Source of the DNA: Faecalibacterium longum CLA-AA-H243 | Lineage (GTDB): Bacteria; Bacillota; Clostridia; Oscillospirales; Ruminococcaceae | DNA: 64,000 nt | Assembly: GCF_020687245.1 (NCBI RefSeq) | Contig: NZ_JAJEQG010000010.1 | Coordinates: 1 to 64,000 of the forward strand | Reading direction: 5' to 3' | In this document: piece after piece, positions 1 to 8,655 of the stretch | How the letters are laid out: each line of letters starts with the position of its first letter | Numbering within the stretch: the stretch's first letter is position 1 | The notes under the pieces: generated by a model | What the model was told of the DNA's origin: nothing | Database searches by the model: none | What the model saw: the letters and a program-made list of their open reading frames with translations, nothing else | Program-made: the position numbers and the translations under genes

Positions 1-160
1 TGGCCGCGGCCCCAACAGCGACTCCCTGTTTCCGCCACTGGCGGCGGTCGTCGTTGTTGCTCCTAACGAGGGGAGGCTTTGGCATTTCGTAAAGCTTTCT
101 CTCTTCGCCAGAGGCTCCCCTCGGTAGGGAAGCTGTCGAGCGGAGCGAGACTGAGAGGTT
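1..160 (-). repeat. Dispersed stem-loop repeat, copy A (truncated by window edge)
   Basis: Right end reads CTGAGAGGTT, the reverse complement of the left end (AACCTCTCAG) of the other copies, so this copy is inverted. It carries the GC-rich inner cassette (GGCCGCGGCCCC ... GGCGGTCGTCG) followed by the small stem-loop modules of the outer element. It stops about 37 bp before purB and its left part lies outside the window. Confidence 0.85.
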
Positions 161-196
161 GAGGTTTCGTAAAACTTACCCAAGGAGGACATCCTA

Positions 197-1642
197 ATGT
201 CTCAGCATGACCGTTATATCAGCCCTTTTTCCACCCGTTATGCCTCCGATGAGATGCAGTACATCTTCTCGGACGACAACAAGTTCCGCACCTGGCGCCG
301 CCTGTGGGTGGCGCTGGCCCGGGCCGAGATGAAGCAGGGACTGACCAATATCACCCCCGAGATGGTGGCCGAGCTGGAAACTCATGTGGACGACATCAAC
401 TATGAAGTCGCCATCGAGCGGGAGAAGCTGGTGCGCCACGACGTCATGAGCCATGTCTACGCCTACGGCCAGCAGTGTCCCAAGGCAGCAGGCATCATCC
501 ATCTGGGTGCCACCAGCTGCTATGTCGGCGACAACACCGACATCATCGTGATGCGTCAGGGCCTCGAGCTGGTGCGCAAGAAGCTCATCGGCGTGCTGGC
601 AAAGCTGGCAAAGTTCGCCGAGGAGTATAAGGATATGCCCTGCATGGCCTACACCCACTGCCAGCCCGCCCAGCCCACCACCGTGGGCAAGCGCGCTACC
701 CTGTGGGCCAACGAGCTGGTGATGGACCTCAACGAGATCGACCACCGTCTGGCTACCCTGCAGCTGCGTGGCGTCAAGGGTACCACCGGCACCCAGGCTT
801 CCTTTATGGAGCTGTTCAAGGGCGACGCCGACAAGATCCGCGCCGTGGATGCTTCCATCGCTGAGGAGATGGGCTTCGACAGCGAGGCCGTCATCCCGGT
901 GTCCGGCCAGACCTACAGCCGCAAGGTGGATGCCTTCATCCTCAACGCCCTGGCCGGCATCGGCCAGAGCTGCATGAAGTTCGCCACCGACCTGCGCCTG
1001 CTGGCCAACTTCAAGGAGATGGAAGAGCCGTTTGAGAAGAACCAGATCGGTTCCTCCGCCATGCCCTACAAGCGCAACCCCATGCGCTGCGAGCGCATCT
1101 GCGCTTTGAGCCGCTACCTGATGGTGGATGTGCTCAACCCCAGCTTCACCACCGGTACGCAGTGGTTCGAGCGCACGCTGGACGACAGCGCCAACAAGCG
1201 CGTTGCCATGGCTGAGGGCTTCCTCGCCACCGACGCCATCCTGAACATCATGCTCAACGTCACCGACGGCCTCGTGGTCTACCCGAAGGTCGTGCGCAGC
1301 CGCCTGATGGCCGAGCTGCCCTTCATGGCCAGCGAGAACATCATGATGCAGGCCGTGGAGAAGGGAGGCAACCGTCAGGAGCTCCACGAGCGTCTGCGCC
1401 AGCACGCCATCGCCGCCGGCAAGCAGGTCAAGGAAGAAGGTCTGCCCAACGACATGGTGGACCGCATCGCCGCCGACCCGGCCTTTGGTCTGACCAAGGA
1501 AGAGATCACGGCGGGCCTTGTGCCGGAGAACTTTGTGGGCCGCGCTCCCCAGCAGGTGGAGGAGTTCATTGCTCACATCCTCAAGCCCATCTTTGACGCC
1601 AACCCGGATGCTGTGGAACAGCACGCAAACCTGAGCGTCTAA
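197..1642 (+). CDS. purB: Adenylosuccinate lyase
   Basis: Catalyses two steps of purine synthesis: SAICAR to AICAR plus fumarate, and adenylosuccinate to AMP plus fumarate; a cytosolic homotetramer in this family. The 481 aa product has the full fumarase/aspartase architecture. The family signature SSAMPYKRNP is near residues 286-295, the catalytic-histidine region YTHCQPAQPTT near 150, and TSCYVGDNTD near 107. Length is normal. The ATG follows a strong Shine-Dalgarno (AAGGAGGA, about 8 nt upstream). It stands alone rather than in a visible pur operon: upstream is a repeat copy and downstream an intrinsic terminator. The large minus-strand frame over the same DNA is a codon-bias shadow. Confidence 0.97.
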   Translation: MSQHDRYISPFSTRYASDEMQYIFSDDNKFRTWRRLWVALARAEMKQGLTNITPEMVAELETHVDDINYEVAIEREKLVRHDVMSHVYAYGQQCPKAAGIIHLGATSCYVGDNTDIIVMRQGLELVRKKLIGVLAKLAKFAEEYKDMPCMAYTHCQPAQPTTVGKRATLWANELVMDLNEIDHRLATLQLRGVKGTTGTQASFMELFKGDADKIRAVDASIAEEMGFDSEAVIPVSGQTYSRKVDAFILNALAGIGQSCMKFATDLRLLANFKEMEEPFEKNQIGSSAMPYKRNPMRCERICALSRYLMVDVLNPSFTTGTQWFERTLDDSANKRVAMAEGFLATDAILNIMLNVTDGLVVYPKVVRSRLMAELPFMASENIMMQAVEKGGNRQELHERLRQHAIAAGKQVKEEGLPNDMVDRIAADPAFGLTKEEITAGLVPENFVGRAPQQVEEFIAHILKPIFDANPDAVEQHANLSV

Positions 1643-1656
1643 ACGTGATTTTACAG

Positions 1657-1694
1657 GAAAAGAGGCTGTTGCCGCAGGCAACGGCCTCTTTTCT
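1657..1694 (+). terminator. Intrinsic terminator after purB
   Basis: Near-perfect hairpin AAAAGAGGCTGTTGCC / GGCAACGGCCTCTTTT with a 3 nt loop and a U-rich 3' arm, 15 bp after the purB stop. Confidence 0.85.
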
Positions 1695-1713
1695 GCACAC
1701 AGAAGGAGTTTTC

Positions 1714-2418
1714 ATGAGACTCGATAAATATTTAGCCGAGACGGCCCAATGCACCCGGAGCGAGGCGAAGGCACTGCTGGCGAAAGGCCGCGTCACGGTC
1801 AACGGCGCGGTCTGCAAGAAAGGGGACACCCAGCTGAAAGAGGCTGACGCCGTGGCGGTGGACGGCAAGGCGCTGGCCTACCGGCAGTTCGTCTACCTTA
1901 TGCTCAACAAGCCCGAGGGCGTCGTCAGCGCCTCCACCGACAAGCGGGACACGACGGTCGTGGATCTGGTGGGGGATGCCTATCCCCGGCGGGAGCTGTT
2001 CCCGGCCGGGCGGCTGGACAAGACCAGCACCGGTTTTGTCCTGCTGACGGACGACGGCGGCTTTGCCCACGACATCCTCGCGCCCAGGCGCCATGTCTCC
2101 AAGACCTACACCGTCGTCATCGACACCCCGCTGACAGAAGAGATGAAGGCCGGCTTTGCCTCAGGCGTCACCCTTGCCGACGGCACGGCCCTTTCGCCGG
2201 CGGAAGTGTCCGCCCTCACCCCCGACGGGCTGACGGTCCGCGTCCTGCTCAGGCAGGGCGTGTATCATCAAATCAAGCGGATGTTCGGCGTCTACGGTGC
2301 GGGCGTCAACGCCCTGCACCGGGACGCCATCGGCGGACTTGCGCTGGACGAGAGCCTTGCCCCGGGCCAGTGGCGGGAGCTGACAGCTGACGAGGTGGCG
2401 AAAATTACCACGGGATAA
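1714..2418 (+). CDS. 16S rRNA pseudouridine synthase, RsuA/RluB family
   Basis: Isomerises a specific uridine in rRNA to pseudouridine. The product is 234 aa from the ATG at 1714, chosen because AGAAGGAG lies 6 nt upstream and the protein then opens with the S4 RNA-binding domain (MRLDKYLAE, residues 1-50). The catalytic motif GRLDKTSTG, with the nucleophilic Asp, is near residues 99-107. Late motifs of the family (VLLRQGVYHQIKRMFG) are near 175-195. A longer in-frame start at 1645 would include the purB terminator and is rejected. Small size with an S4 domain fits the RsuA (U516) branch, but the target base cannot be read from sequence. Confidence 0.9.
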   Translation: MRLDKYLAETAQCTRSEAKALLAKGRVTVNGAVCKKGDTQLKEADAVAVDGKALAYRQFVYLMLNKPEGVVSASTDKRDTTVVDLVGDAYPRRELFPAGRLDKTSTGFVLLTDDGGFAHDILAPRRHVSKTYTVVIDTPLTEEMKAGFASGVTLADGTALSPAEVSALTPDGLTVRVLLRQGVYHQIKRMFGVYGAGVNALHRDAIGGLALDESLAPGQWRELTADEVAKITTG

Positions 2419-2455
2419 AGGACTGCTTTTCACCCGTTTTTCAAAAAAGTATCAC

Positions 2456-2471
2456 ATTTTACCGGTAAAAT
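2456..2471. promoter_or_regulatory. 16-bp perfect palindrome upstream of a CdaR/PucR regulator
   Basis: ATTTTACC followed by its exact complement GGTAAAAT, in an AT-rich intergenic region between the pseudouridine synthase and the regulator gene. It lies about 97 bp upstream of the -35 proposed below. A candidate operator or autoregulatory site; function is inferred only from symmetry. Confidence 0.4.
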
Positions 2472-2567
2472 AGCTCTCAGAACCACGCAGAAAGGCCCTT
2501 TTTGGCCCGAAAATGACCCCGAAAGATAATTTCAACAAGAAAGAAGAATTTTTTTTGGTGAAATATG

Positions 2568-2596
2568 TTGCAAAAGTAAATTCTTTTGTGTAAAAT
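2568..2596 (+). promoter_or_regulatory. Sigma-A-type promoter for the CdaR/PucR regulator
   Basis: TTGCAA (-35), 17 bp spacer, TAAAAT (-10), about 85 bp before the regulator start, in a strongly AT-rich stretch with two long T runs. Confidence 0.65.
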
Positions 2597-2681
2597 ATAA
2601 AATGTAATGCGGCGAAATTGTTAAAAATCACAATCCCGCCCACCTGCGGTTTGCACAAGAGAGGAAAAGGGGTATCCATTT

Positions 2682-3767
2682 ATGGCCAATAGAGTATTTC
2701 AGAGCGTGATCTACCAGATGAAGGACGCGATCGACCGCGTGGTCGGCGTGGTGGATGAGACCGGCGCTGTCATCTCCTGCTCGGAGCTGAATCTGATCGG
2801 CGAGGTGCGCGAGGGCTTTATGGCAGAGCGTCTGACGGCCGGTGACCGCTTCGTGCGGGATGGCTACACCTACCAGCAGTTCTCCAGCGCAAAGCATAAC
2901 GATTATGCCGTTTTTGTGGAAGGTGCGGACGAGACTGCGGGCCAGTTTGCCGCTGTGCTGTCCATCAGCCTGCAAAGCATCAAGCAGTATCACGACGAGA
3001 AGTTCGACAAAGCCAACTTTATCAAGAACGTGGTGCTGGACAACATCCTGCCCGGCGACATCTACGCCAAGGCCCGTGAGCTCCACTTTGCCACCGACGT
3101 CTCCCGCGTGGTGTTCATCGTCCGCGTCACCAGCGGCGGCGACATTTCCGCTTACGACGTGGTGAGCAGCCTGTTCCCCGACAAGCAGAAGGACTTCGTC
3201 TTCAACATCAGCGAGACGGACACCGTCCTGGTCAAGGAAATCCGCAAGGGCATCGACCGCACCGATATGGAGAAGCTGGCCGCCAGCATCGTGGACACCC
3301 TGTCCGGCGAGCATTACATCAAGGCTGTCGTGGGCATCGGCACCCCCATCGCCAACGTGAAGGACCTGGCTACTTCCTTTAAGGAAGCACAGATCGCCAT
3401 GGAGGTCAGCAAGGTGTTCGACACCGAGAAGCAGATCATCCGCTACGACAATCTGGGCATCGCACGTCTTATTTACCAGCTGCCCACCACGGTCTGCGAG
3501 ATGTTCCTGCGCGAAGTGTTCAAGCAGGGCAGCATCGAGAGCCTGGACCAGGAGACCCTGTTCACCATCCAGCGCTTCTTCGAGAACAACCTGAACGTCT
3601 CCGAGACCAGCCGCGGCCTGTTCGTCCACCGCAACACGCTGGTGTATCGTCTGGAAAAGATCAAAAAGCTGACCGGTCTGGATCTGCGTGAGTTCGACGA
3701 CGCTATCGTGTTCAAGGTAGCGCTCATGGTCAAGAAGTACCTGTCCAACAACCCGGCCAAATATTGA
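2682..3767 (+). CDS. CdaR/PucR-family transcriptional regulator
   Basis: The 361 aa protein ends in the helix-turn-helix typical of PucR/CdaR regulators: SETSRGLFVHRNTLVYRLEKI-type sequence near residues 306-327, followed by TGLDLREFDDA. The central part (about 130-280) resembles the GGDEF-like middle domain of that family, and the N-terminus (QSVIYQMKDAIDRVVGVVD) resembles the sugar-diacid-sensor-like start of CdaR. Members activate catabolic genes for sugar acids or purines; no such genes adjoin this one, so its ligand is unknown. The start is an ATG with an upstream GAGGAAAAGG. It is a single-gene unit with its own promoter and terminator. Confidence 0.85.
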   Translation: MANRVFQSVIYQMKDAIDRVVGVVDETGAVISCSELNLIGEVREGFMAERLTAGDRFVRDGYTYQQFSSAKHNDYAVFVEGADETAGQFAAVLSISLQSIKQYHDEKFDKANFIKNVVLDNILPGDIYAKARELHFATDVSRVVFIVRVTSGGDISAYDVVSSLFPDKQKDFVFNISETDTVLVKEIRKGIDRTDMEKLAASIVDTLSGEHYIKAVVGIGTPIANVKDLATSFKEAQIAMEVSKVFDTEKQIIRYDNLGIARLIYQLPTTVCEMFLREVFKQGSIESLDQETLFTIQRFFENNLNVSETSRGLFVHRNTLVYRLEKIKKLTGLDLREFDDAIVFKVALMVKKYLSNNPAKY

Positions 3768-3800
3768 TATTTCGTCTCAGCCGCTCCGGCTGCGGACGCC

Positions 3801-3840
3801 GAAACCGGCCGCTCGACCCCGATGCTGGCCGGTTTCTTTT
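3801..3840 (+). terminator. Intrinsic terminator after the CdaR/PucR regulator
   Basis: GAAACCGGCC paired with GGCCGGTTTC across a 16 nt loop, followed by TTTT. Confidence 0.85.
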
Positions 3841-3891
3841 GTAATGGTCTGGAACTTCTGTGCCAAATAACTTTTCAGGAGCAAGATACTC

Positions 3892-4584
3892 ATGATAGAT
3901 TTTGAACATGTCACCAAGATATACAAACGGAGTGATACTCCCGCTCTGGAGGACATCGACTTCCATGTAGACGACGGCGAGTTCGTCTTTCTGGTGGGCC
4001 ACTCCGGCGCCGGCAAGTCCACTCTGCTCAAGCTCATCCTCCGCGAAGAGCTGCCCACCGAGGGCCGCGTCATGGTGGACGGCAAGGACGTCGCCCGGCT
4101 GCGCCGGGGCAAAGTGCCTTTCCTTCGCCGCCAGATGGGCATCATCTTCCAGGATTTCCGCCTCATCCCCACCATGACGGTCTACGAGAATGTGGCGTTT
4201 GCCATGCATGTCACCAACATCGGCAAAAAAGACATCAAAGAGCGCGTCAACTACATGCTGGAGCTGGTGCATCTGGAAGATAAGGCAAAGGTCTACCCCG
4301 AGTTCCTCTCCGGCGGTGAGCAGCAGCGCGTGGCCGTGGCCCGCGCTCTGGCCCACAGCCCCCGCCTCGTCATTGCGGACGAGCCCACCGGCAACATCGA
4401 CCCCGAGATGAGCCTTGAGATGATGGAACTGCTGGAACGCGTCAGCGAGATGGGCATCACGGTGCTTGTCGTCACCCACGAGCATGAACTGGTGCGCCGC
4501 TTCAACCGCCGCACCATCACCCTGAAGCAGGGCCGCATCATCTCCGATGTTCCGGCCAGCTTCGGCGAGGAGGTACACGCATGA
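3892..4584 (+). CDS. ftsE: Cell-division ABC transporter ATPase FtsE
   Basis: ATPase of the FtsEX complex, which sits at the membrane and activates peptidoglycan hydrolases from inside the cell. The 230 aa ABC domain has Walker A GHSGAGKST near residues 37-45, ABC signature LSGGEQQR near 139-146, Walker B LVIADEP near 160-166 and the H-loop His in VVTHEHE near 192. The opening MIDFEHVTKIY and the QDFRLIPTMTVYENV segment are typical of FtsE. It overlaps ftsX by 4 bp (ATGA), so the two are probably translationally coupled. Confidence 0.96.
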   Translation: MIDFEHVTKIYKRSDTPALEDIDFHVDDGEFVFLVGHSGAGKSTLLKLILREELPTEGRVMVDGKDVARLRRGKVPFLRRQMGIIFQDFRLIPTMTVYENVAFAMHVTNIGKKDIKERVNYMLELVHLEDKAKVYPEFLSGGEQQRVAVARALAHSPRLVIADEPTGNIDPEMSLEMMELLERVSEMGITVLVVTHEHELVRRFNRRTITLKQGRIISDVPASFGEEVHA

Positions 4585-5486
4585 AAATCTCTACGTTTGG
4601 GTTCCTCACCCGGCGCGGCGTGCGCAACCTCGGCAAGCACTGGGCCATGACCATCGCCTGCATCGCCTCCCTCAGCGTCTGCATGACCCTGAACATCTTC
4701 GCCAGCCTCATTGAAGTCAATGTGGACAGCATGGTGAGTTATCTGGGCAGCCAGAACGAGATGGTGGTCTACGTGGACCCCGAGGCCGATGACGCCACCA
4801 TCCAGTCTGTGGGCAATGCCCTCAGCGGCACCGCAGGTGTGAGCCGGGTGCAGTATATGTCCAAAGAAGACGTCCTCAACCAGTACAAGGGGTATATGTC
4901 CGACTATGCCGCCCTGCTGAACGAGTTCGAGAACGACAACCCTTTCAAGGCTAATTACCGCGTCTCCCTGTCTGATCTGAACCAGATGGAGACTATCAGC
5001 AAGCAGTTCGAGAACATCAGCGGCGTCTACAGCGTCACGGCTCCCATCGAGATGACCAAGACCTTCGTGGAGATCCAGCAGGCCGTCACCAAGGTCGGGC
5101 GCGGTGTGGTGCTGGTGCTGATGGCTGTCAGCATCATCACGGTGGGTACTACCATCCGGCTGAGCGTCTTTGCCCGCCGCCGTGAAATCGAGATCATGAA
5201 GTATGTCGGCGCTACCAACGCCCTCGTCACTCTGCCTTTCGTCATCGAGGGCCTGACCATGGGCCTGCTCTCCGGCATCCTGACGGCAGCTGCCACCATC
5301 GGCGGCTATGCCTACATTGTTCAGCTGTCGCCCACGCTGGGCGGCCTGTGGCAGATGCTCATGGGTACGGCTCTGGTGCCGCTGGAAAATGTCTGGCCCA
5401 CCATCCTGACCTACAGCCTCGCGAGCGGCGCTCTGGTGGGCGGTCTGGGCAGTATGTTCTCCATCCGCAAGCACCTGAACGTGTAA
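4581..5486 (+). CDS. ftsX: Cell-division protein FtsX (permease-like)
   Basis: Membrane partner of FtsE. The 301 aa protein has a short cytoplasmic N-terminus (FLTRRGVRNLGKHWAMT, characteristic of FtsX), a first transmembrane helix near 22-45, a large extracellular loop (about 50-170) that in this family contacts the hydrolase, and three further membrane segments (about 175-200, 215-245, 265-290). The next gene, 12 bp downstream, encodes a coiled-coil M23 hydrolase, the expected FtsEX client (compare CwlO and PcsB, though those have NlpC/P60 or CHAP catalytic domains). Confidence 0.95.
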   Translation: MKISTFGFLTRRGVRNLGKHWAMTIACIASLSVCMTLNIFASLIEVNVDSMVSYLGSQNEMVVYVDPEADDATIQSVGNALSGTAGVSRVQYMSKEDVLNQYKGYMSDYAALLNEFENDNPFKANYRVSLSDLNQMETISKQFENISGVYSVTAPIEMTKTFVEIQQAVTKVGRGVVLVLMAVSIITVGTTIRLSVFARRREIEIMKYVGATNALVTLPFVIEGLTMGLLSGILTAAATIGGYAYIVQLSPTLGGLWQMLMGTALVPLENVWPTILTYSLASGALVGGLGSMFSIRKHLNV

Positions 5487-5498
5487 GGAGGGCCTACT

Positions 5499-6797
5499 GT
5501 GTACCACGACAAGCATTCCGCAGGCTTTGTCCTGCACCATCCGCCCCGCCACGCAAAGCCGTCGGGCCATTCGGCCATGATGCGCGCCGCTTGCGCCTTT
5601 CTGGCCGCCGCCTGCCTCGTGCTGAGCGTGACGGTCTATCCGGCCAGTGCGGCCACCAGCATGAGCTCGCTGCAGAACAAGCTGGACAAGATCTCTGCGT
5701 CCATCAAGCAGCATAAGACGGAGCTGAACGACGCCAAAAAGAAGGAAGCTGCTGCCAAGGCCCTCGAGTCTGAGCTGAAGGAAAAAGTCTCGGTGCTCCA
5801 GAGCCAGATCAGCGTCCTCAAGAGCCAGATCTCCGAGGTGCAGAACAACATCGGCGTCAAAGAGCAGGAGATCACCGCCAAGCAGAATGAGATCGCCCGG
5901 AAAGAGCAGGAGATCGCCGACCAGTGGGACGATTTCAAGAGCCATATGGCCGCGATGCAGGAGCTGCGGGATGGCGGCAGCGTCGCCATGCTCCGGTCCG
6001 TGAACGATCTGTACGAGCTTCTGACCTTCAATGAGGTCATGCAGGACATTTCGGTGAAGGATACCGAGATACTCGACAACATGAAGGCTGCGAAGGAAGC
6101 CCTCGTGGCCGACCGCACCCAGCTCGTGGAGGAGCGCACCCAGCTGCAGAACAAAAAGGCTGAGCTGGACGCCCAGAACAAGCAGATGCAGTCCAAGCAG
6201 AACGAGCTCAACAACAGCGTCAAGGAGGCCCGTCTGAGCGCCGCTGAGGCCCAGCAGGCCCAGAAGAACGCCCAGGCGGCCATCGAGTCGGACGAGATGA
6301 ACTACGAGGCCGTCAAGAAGGAGATCCAGAAGCTCATCGCAGCGGCAGCGGCCAGCAAGCCCCAGCTGAGCTTCAGCGGCTTTATCTGCCCGCTCAAGAG
6401 CTATACCCGCATCTCCAGCGAGTACGGCTGGCGCAAAAACCCGGTCTCCGGCGTCAACAAACTCCACGCCGGCACCGACTTTGCCGCCCCCGCAGGCACG
6501 CCCATCTACGCAGCCGCCAGCGGCTATGTGCAGGTGGCCGGCTGGTCCAGCGGCGGCTACGGCAACTATGTCATCATCTATCACGGCAAAATGACAGACG
6601 GCAACGCCTACTCCACCCTCTACGGCCATATGCGCTCGGTGGCAACGTCGGCGGGCAAGTATGTCAACCAGGGCGACCTCATCGGCTATGTGGGCTCCAC
6701 CGGCAACTCTACCGGCAACCACCTCCATCTCGAGGTGTGGAAGGGCGGCTCCAAGGCCAATGCGGTCAACCCCCGCGGTTATATTCCGATAAGATAA
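5499..6797 (+). CDS. Coiled-coil M23 (LytM) peptidoglycan hydrolase, likely FtsEX client
   Basis: The 432 aa secreted or anchored protein begins at a GTG preceded by AAGGAGG. A hydrophobic signal segment lies near residues 27-50 and ends in PASA. A long Glu/Lys/Gln-rich coiled coil spans about 50-280, and an M23/LytM domain about 295-432. Zinc ligands are visible: HxxxD in HAGTDF near 322-326 and HxH in GNHLHLE near 408-412. This is the EnvC/NlpD-type layout, with the coiled coil as docking or autoinhibitory region. Position right after ftsEX supports control by FtsEX. The 26 residues before the signal segment are unusual; an internal ATG at 5577 would remove them but has no clear ribosome-binding site. 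Confidence 0.92.
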   Translation: MYHDKHSAGFVLHHPPRHAKPSGHSAMMRAACAFLAAACLVLSVTVYPASAATSMSSLQNKLDKISASIKQHKTELNDAKKKEAAAKALESELKEKVSVLQSQISVLKSQISEVQNNIGVKEQEITAKQNEIARKEQEIADQWDDFKSHMAAMQELRDGGSVAMLRSVNDLYELLTFNEVMQDISVKDTEILDNMKAAKEALVADRTQLVEERTQLQNKKAELDAQNKQMQSKQNELNNSVKEARLSAAEAQQAQKNAQAAIESDEMNYEAVKKEIQKLIAAAAASKPQLSFSGFICPLKSYTRISSEYGWRKNPVSGVNKLHAGTDFAAPAGTPIYAAASGYVQVAGWSSGGYGNYVIIYHGKMTDGNAYSTLYGHMRSVATSAGKYVNQGDLIGYVGSTGNSTGNHLHLEVWKGGSKANAVNPRGYIPIR

Positions 6798-6844
6798 CAC
6801 AACTGTAATTGAAGTCGAGGGGTCAAAGGAGGCCACAAGGCGAA

Positions 6845-6952
6845 ATGAACGAGCAAAAACGCAAGCGTATCCTTCGGGTGGGCTGTCTGATTCTGGCAGG
6901 AGTGTTCCTGCTGTCGGTGCTGGGCAGTGTCATCCTGATGTTTTTGGTCTGA
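6845..6952 (+). CDS. 35-aa single-pass membrane peptide between the M23 hydrolase and S41 protease
   Basis: ATG preceded by AAAGGAGG (12 nt spacing), 35 codons, TGA. The peptide has a basic start (MNEQKRKRILR) and then one hydrophobic helix running to the C-terminus (GCLILAGVFLLSVLGSVIL), so a cytoplasm-in, single-pass topology is expected. It sits 47 bp after the hydrolase and 17 bp before the S41 protease, in the same direction, so it is probably translated as part of the operon. I do not recognise the family. Short membrane peptides of this form can regulate or stabilise a membrane partner. Confidence 0.6.
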   Translation: MNEQKRKRILRVGCLILAGVFLLSVLGSVILMFLV

Positions 6953-6969
6953 ACTGGGGAGGACACTGA

Positions 6970-8343
6970 ATGAACCGCAAAATTTCCGTAGGGATGACCG
7001 TGACCATCGTCATTCTGGCAATGACGGTCACTTTTTCCATCACGATGCTGATGGCGATGCGGCTGTTTGACCACACCGTCACCAGCGTGAAGGAAAAGGA
7101 GAGCATGTACAACAAGGTGGCCGAGGTAGACCGCTACGTGCGCGCCAACGACTACTACGACATCGACGAGACCGTGCTGTACGACCGTCTGACTGCCGGT
7201 TATCTGCTGGGTACCGGCGACAAGTACGCCCGCTACTACACCGCCTCGGCCTACACCGACCTGCTCAACGCCCAGAGCGGCAAGCTGATGGGCATCGGCG
7301 TGGAGCTGGCCATCGACCAGTCCGGCTACGCCAAGGTCATCAAAGTGTATGACGAGTCTCCTGCCAAGGAGGCCGGCCTCCAGCGGGGCGATTACATCAC
7401 CACCATCGACGGCGCAGACATCAAAAGTCTGGGCAGCGTGGAGGCTGTCCAGAACAAACTCCGGGGCGAGAGCGGCACGAGCGTCAATGTAGGCTGGCTG
7501 GACAGCGAGAACGCCCAGCACACCGCCGATCTGACCCACTCCGGCTTTACGGCCAACAGCGTCGATTCCGCGCTGGTGCAGGGCAATGTGGGCTATATCA
7601 AGATCTGGCAGTTCGACAACTCCACCCCCAGTGAGCTGGACTTTGCGCTCCGCAGCCTGACCGCCAGCGGCGCCCAGAGCTTCATCTTCGACCTGCGCGA
7701 CAACGGCGGCGGCATCCTTGATGACGCCATCAGCTGCATCGAACTCGTCGCGCCGGAAGGCGTGCTGGCCTACGCTGAGGATAAGGCAGGCAACCGTACC
7801 CTGCTGGGCAGCAGCACCGGCGACTCGGTCATCAGCCAGCCCACCGTCTGCCTCGTGAACGAGAACACCGCCAGTGCGGCAGAACTCTTTGCGTCCAGCC
7901 TGCGCACCCTGTGCGGCACCCGCCTCGTGGGCAGCACCACGATGGGCAAAGGCACCATCCAGAGCAGCCCCCAGCGCCTCTCGGACGGCAGCGCTGTCGT
8001 GGTCACGGTGGCAAAGCTCATTTGCGGCGACGGCTCCTGCTTCGACGGCACCGGCCTGACCGTGGACGTGGAGCGCCCGCTGACTGCCGACGAGCAGGCC
8101 AGCTACTATGACTACACCCTCGACACGGACCCGCAGATACAGCGCGCCGTCAGCACCGCACAGCAGCTCACCGGCGTCACCACCGTGGGCGGCGTGAACG
8201 ACGCTGACATCGCCGCCGACTCGGCTGCGGCCTCCGAAGAGGCTGCAGCCGAGAGCACCGCTTCCAGCGAGGCCGCAGGGGAGGCAGAGGCTTCCTCCGA
8301 GGCCGGTGCAGAAGGGGAGCAGGAGGCTGCAAGTGCGCAGTAA
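6970..8343 (+). CDS. Carboxy-terminal processing protease, S41 family with PDZ domain
   Basis: Extracellular, membrane-anchored serine protease of the CtpA/CtpB type. The 457 aa product has an N-terminal signal anchor (about 8-30), a PDZ domain near 95-185 (GVELAIDQSGYAKVIKVYDESPAKEAGLQRGD) and the S41 core near 195-385. The catalytic Ser lies in ENTASAAELF near residue 301 and the catalytic Lys in TMGKGT near 326. The last 55 residues are a low-complexity Ala/Glu/Ser tail. In other bacteria such proteases trim cell-wall hydrolases or their regulators, so co-transcription with the FtsEX/M23 genes suggests it processes this module (inference). Repeat copy B follows after 38 bp. Confidence 0.93.
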   Translation: MNRKISVGMTVTIVILAMTVTFSITMLMAMRLFDHTVTSVKEKESMYNKVAEVDRYVRANDYYDIDETVLYDRLTAGYLLGTGDKYARYYTASAYTDLLNAQSGKLMGIGVELAIDQSGYAKVIKVYDESPAKEAGLQRGDYITTIDGADIKSLGSVEAVQNKLRGESGTSVNVGWLDSENAQHTADLTHSGFTANSVDSALVQGNVGYIKIWQFDNSTPSELDFALRSLTASGAQSFIFDLRDNGGGILDDAISCIELVAPEGVLAYAEDKAGNRTLLGSSTGDSVISQPTVCLVNENTASAAELFASSLRTLCGTRLVGSTTMGKGTIQSSPQRLSDGSAVVVTVAKLICGDGSCFDGTGLTVDVERPLTADEQASYYDYTLDTDPQIQRAVSTAQQLTGVTTVGGVNDADIAADSAAASEEAAAESTASSEAAGEAEASSEAGAEGEQEAASAQ

Positions 8344-8381
8344 ACACTTCTTGAAAATAACTTTAGTCGTGTAAATAGCTC

Positions 8382-8619
8382 AACCTCTCAGTCTGCTTCG
8401 CAGACAACTCCCCTACCGAGGGGAGCCTCTGGCGAAGAGAGTAAGCTTTGCGGAATGCCAAGGCCTCCCCTCGATAGGAGCAACGGCGACGACCGCTGCC
8501 AGTGGCGGAAACAGGGAGTCGCTGTTGGGGCCGCGGCCAGCAGGATGTGAGCGACAGCGAAGCAGACGCTGGGAGCCGCAACCCGGGCAGTGGCACGCTG
8601 CAGGCGTGACGGAGAGGTT
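8382..8619 (+). repeat. Dispersed stem-loop repeat, copy B, with inner cassette
   Basis: Full outer element: AACCTCTC end, GTCTGC-TTC-GCAGAC hairpin, CTCCCCT...AGGGGAG hairpin, CCTCTGGCGAAGAG module and GAGAGGTT end. The second CTCCCC...GGGGAG hairpin is interrupted by the roughly 110 bp GC-rich cassette (GGAGCAACGGCGACGACC ... CCGCAACCCGGGCA). It fills most of the 312 bp between the S41 protease and ksgA. Confidence 0.9.
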
Positions 8620-8655
8620 TTGCTGTTTTAGCAAGAAACAGAAAGGAAAACCACT

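Noticed and set aside
194-1681. 495-residue minus-strand frame opposite purB
   Set aside because: Leu/His/Val-rich antisense composition and no family motifs; the plus strand has full PurB signatures.
8382-8619. Repeat copies as small protein genes
   Set aside because: Short frames through the repeats have no consistent ribosome-binding site, differ in frame between copies, and hairpin structure rather than amino-acid sequence is conserved.
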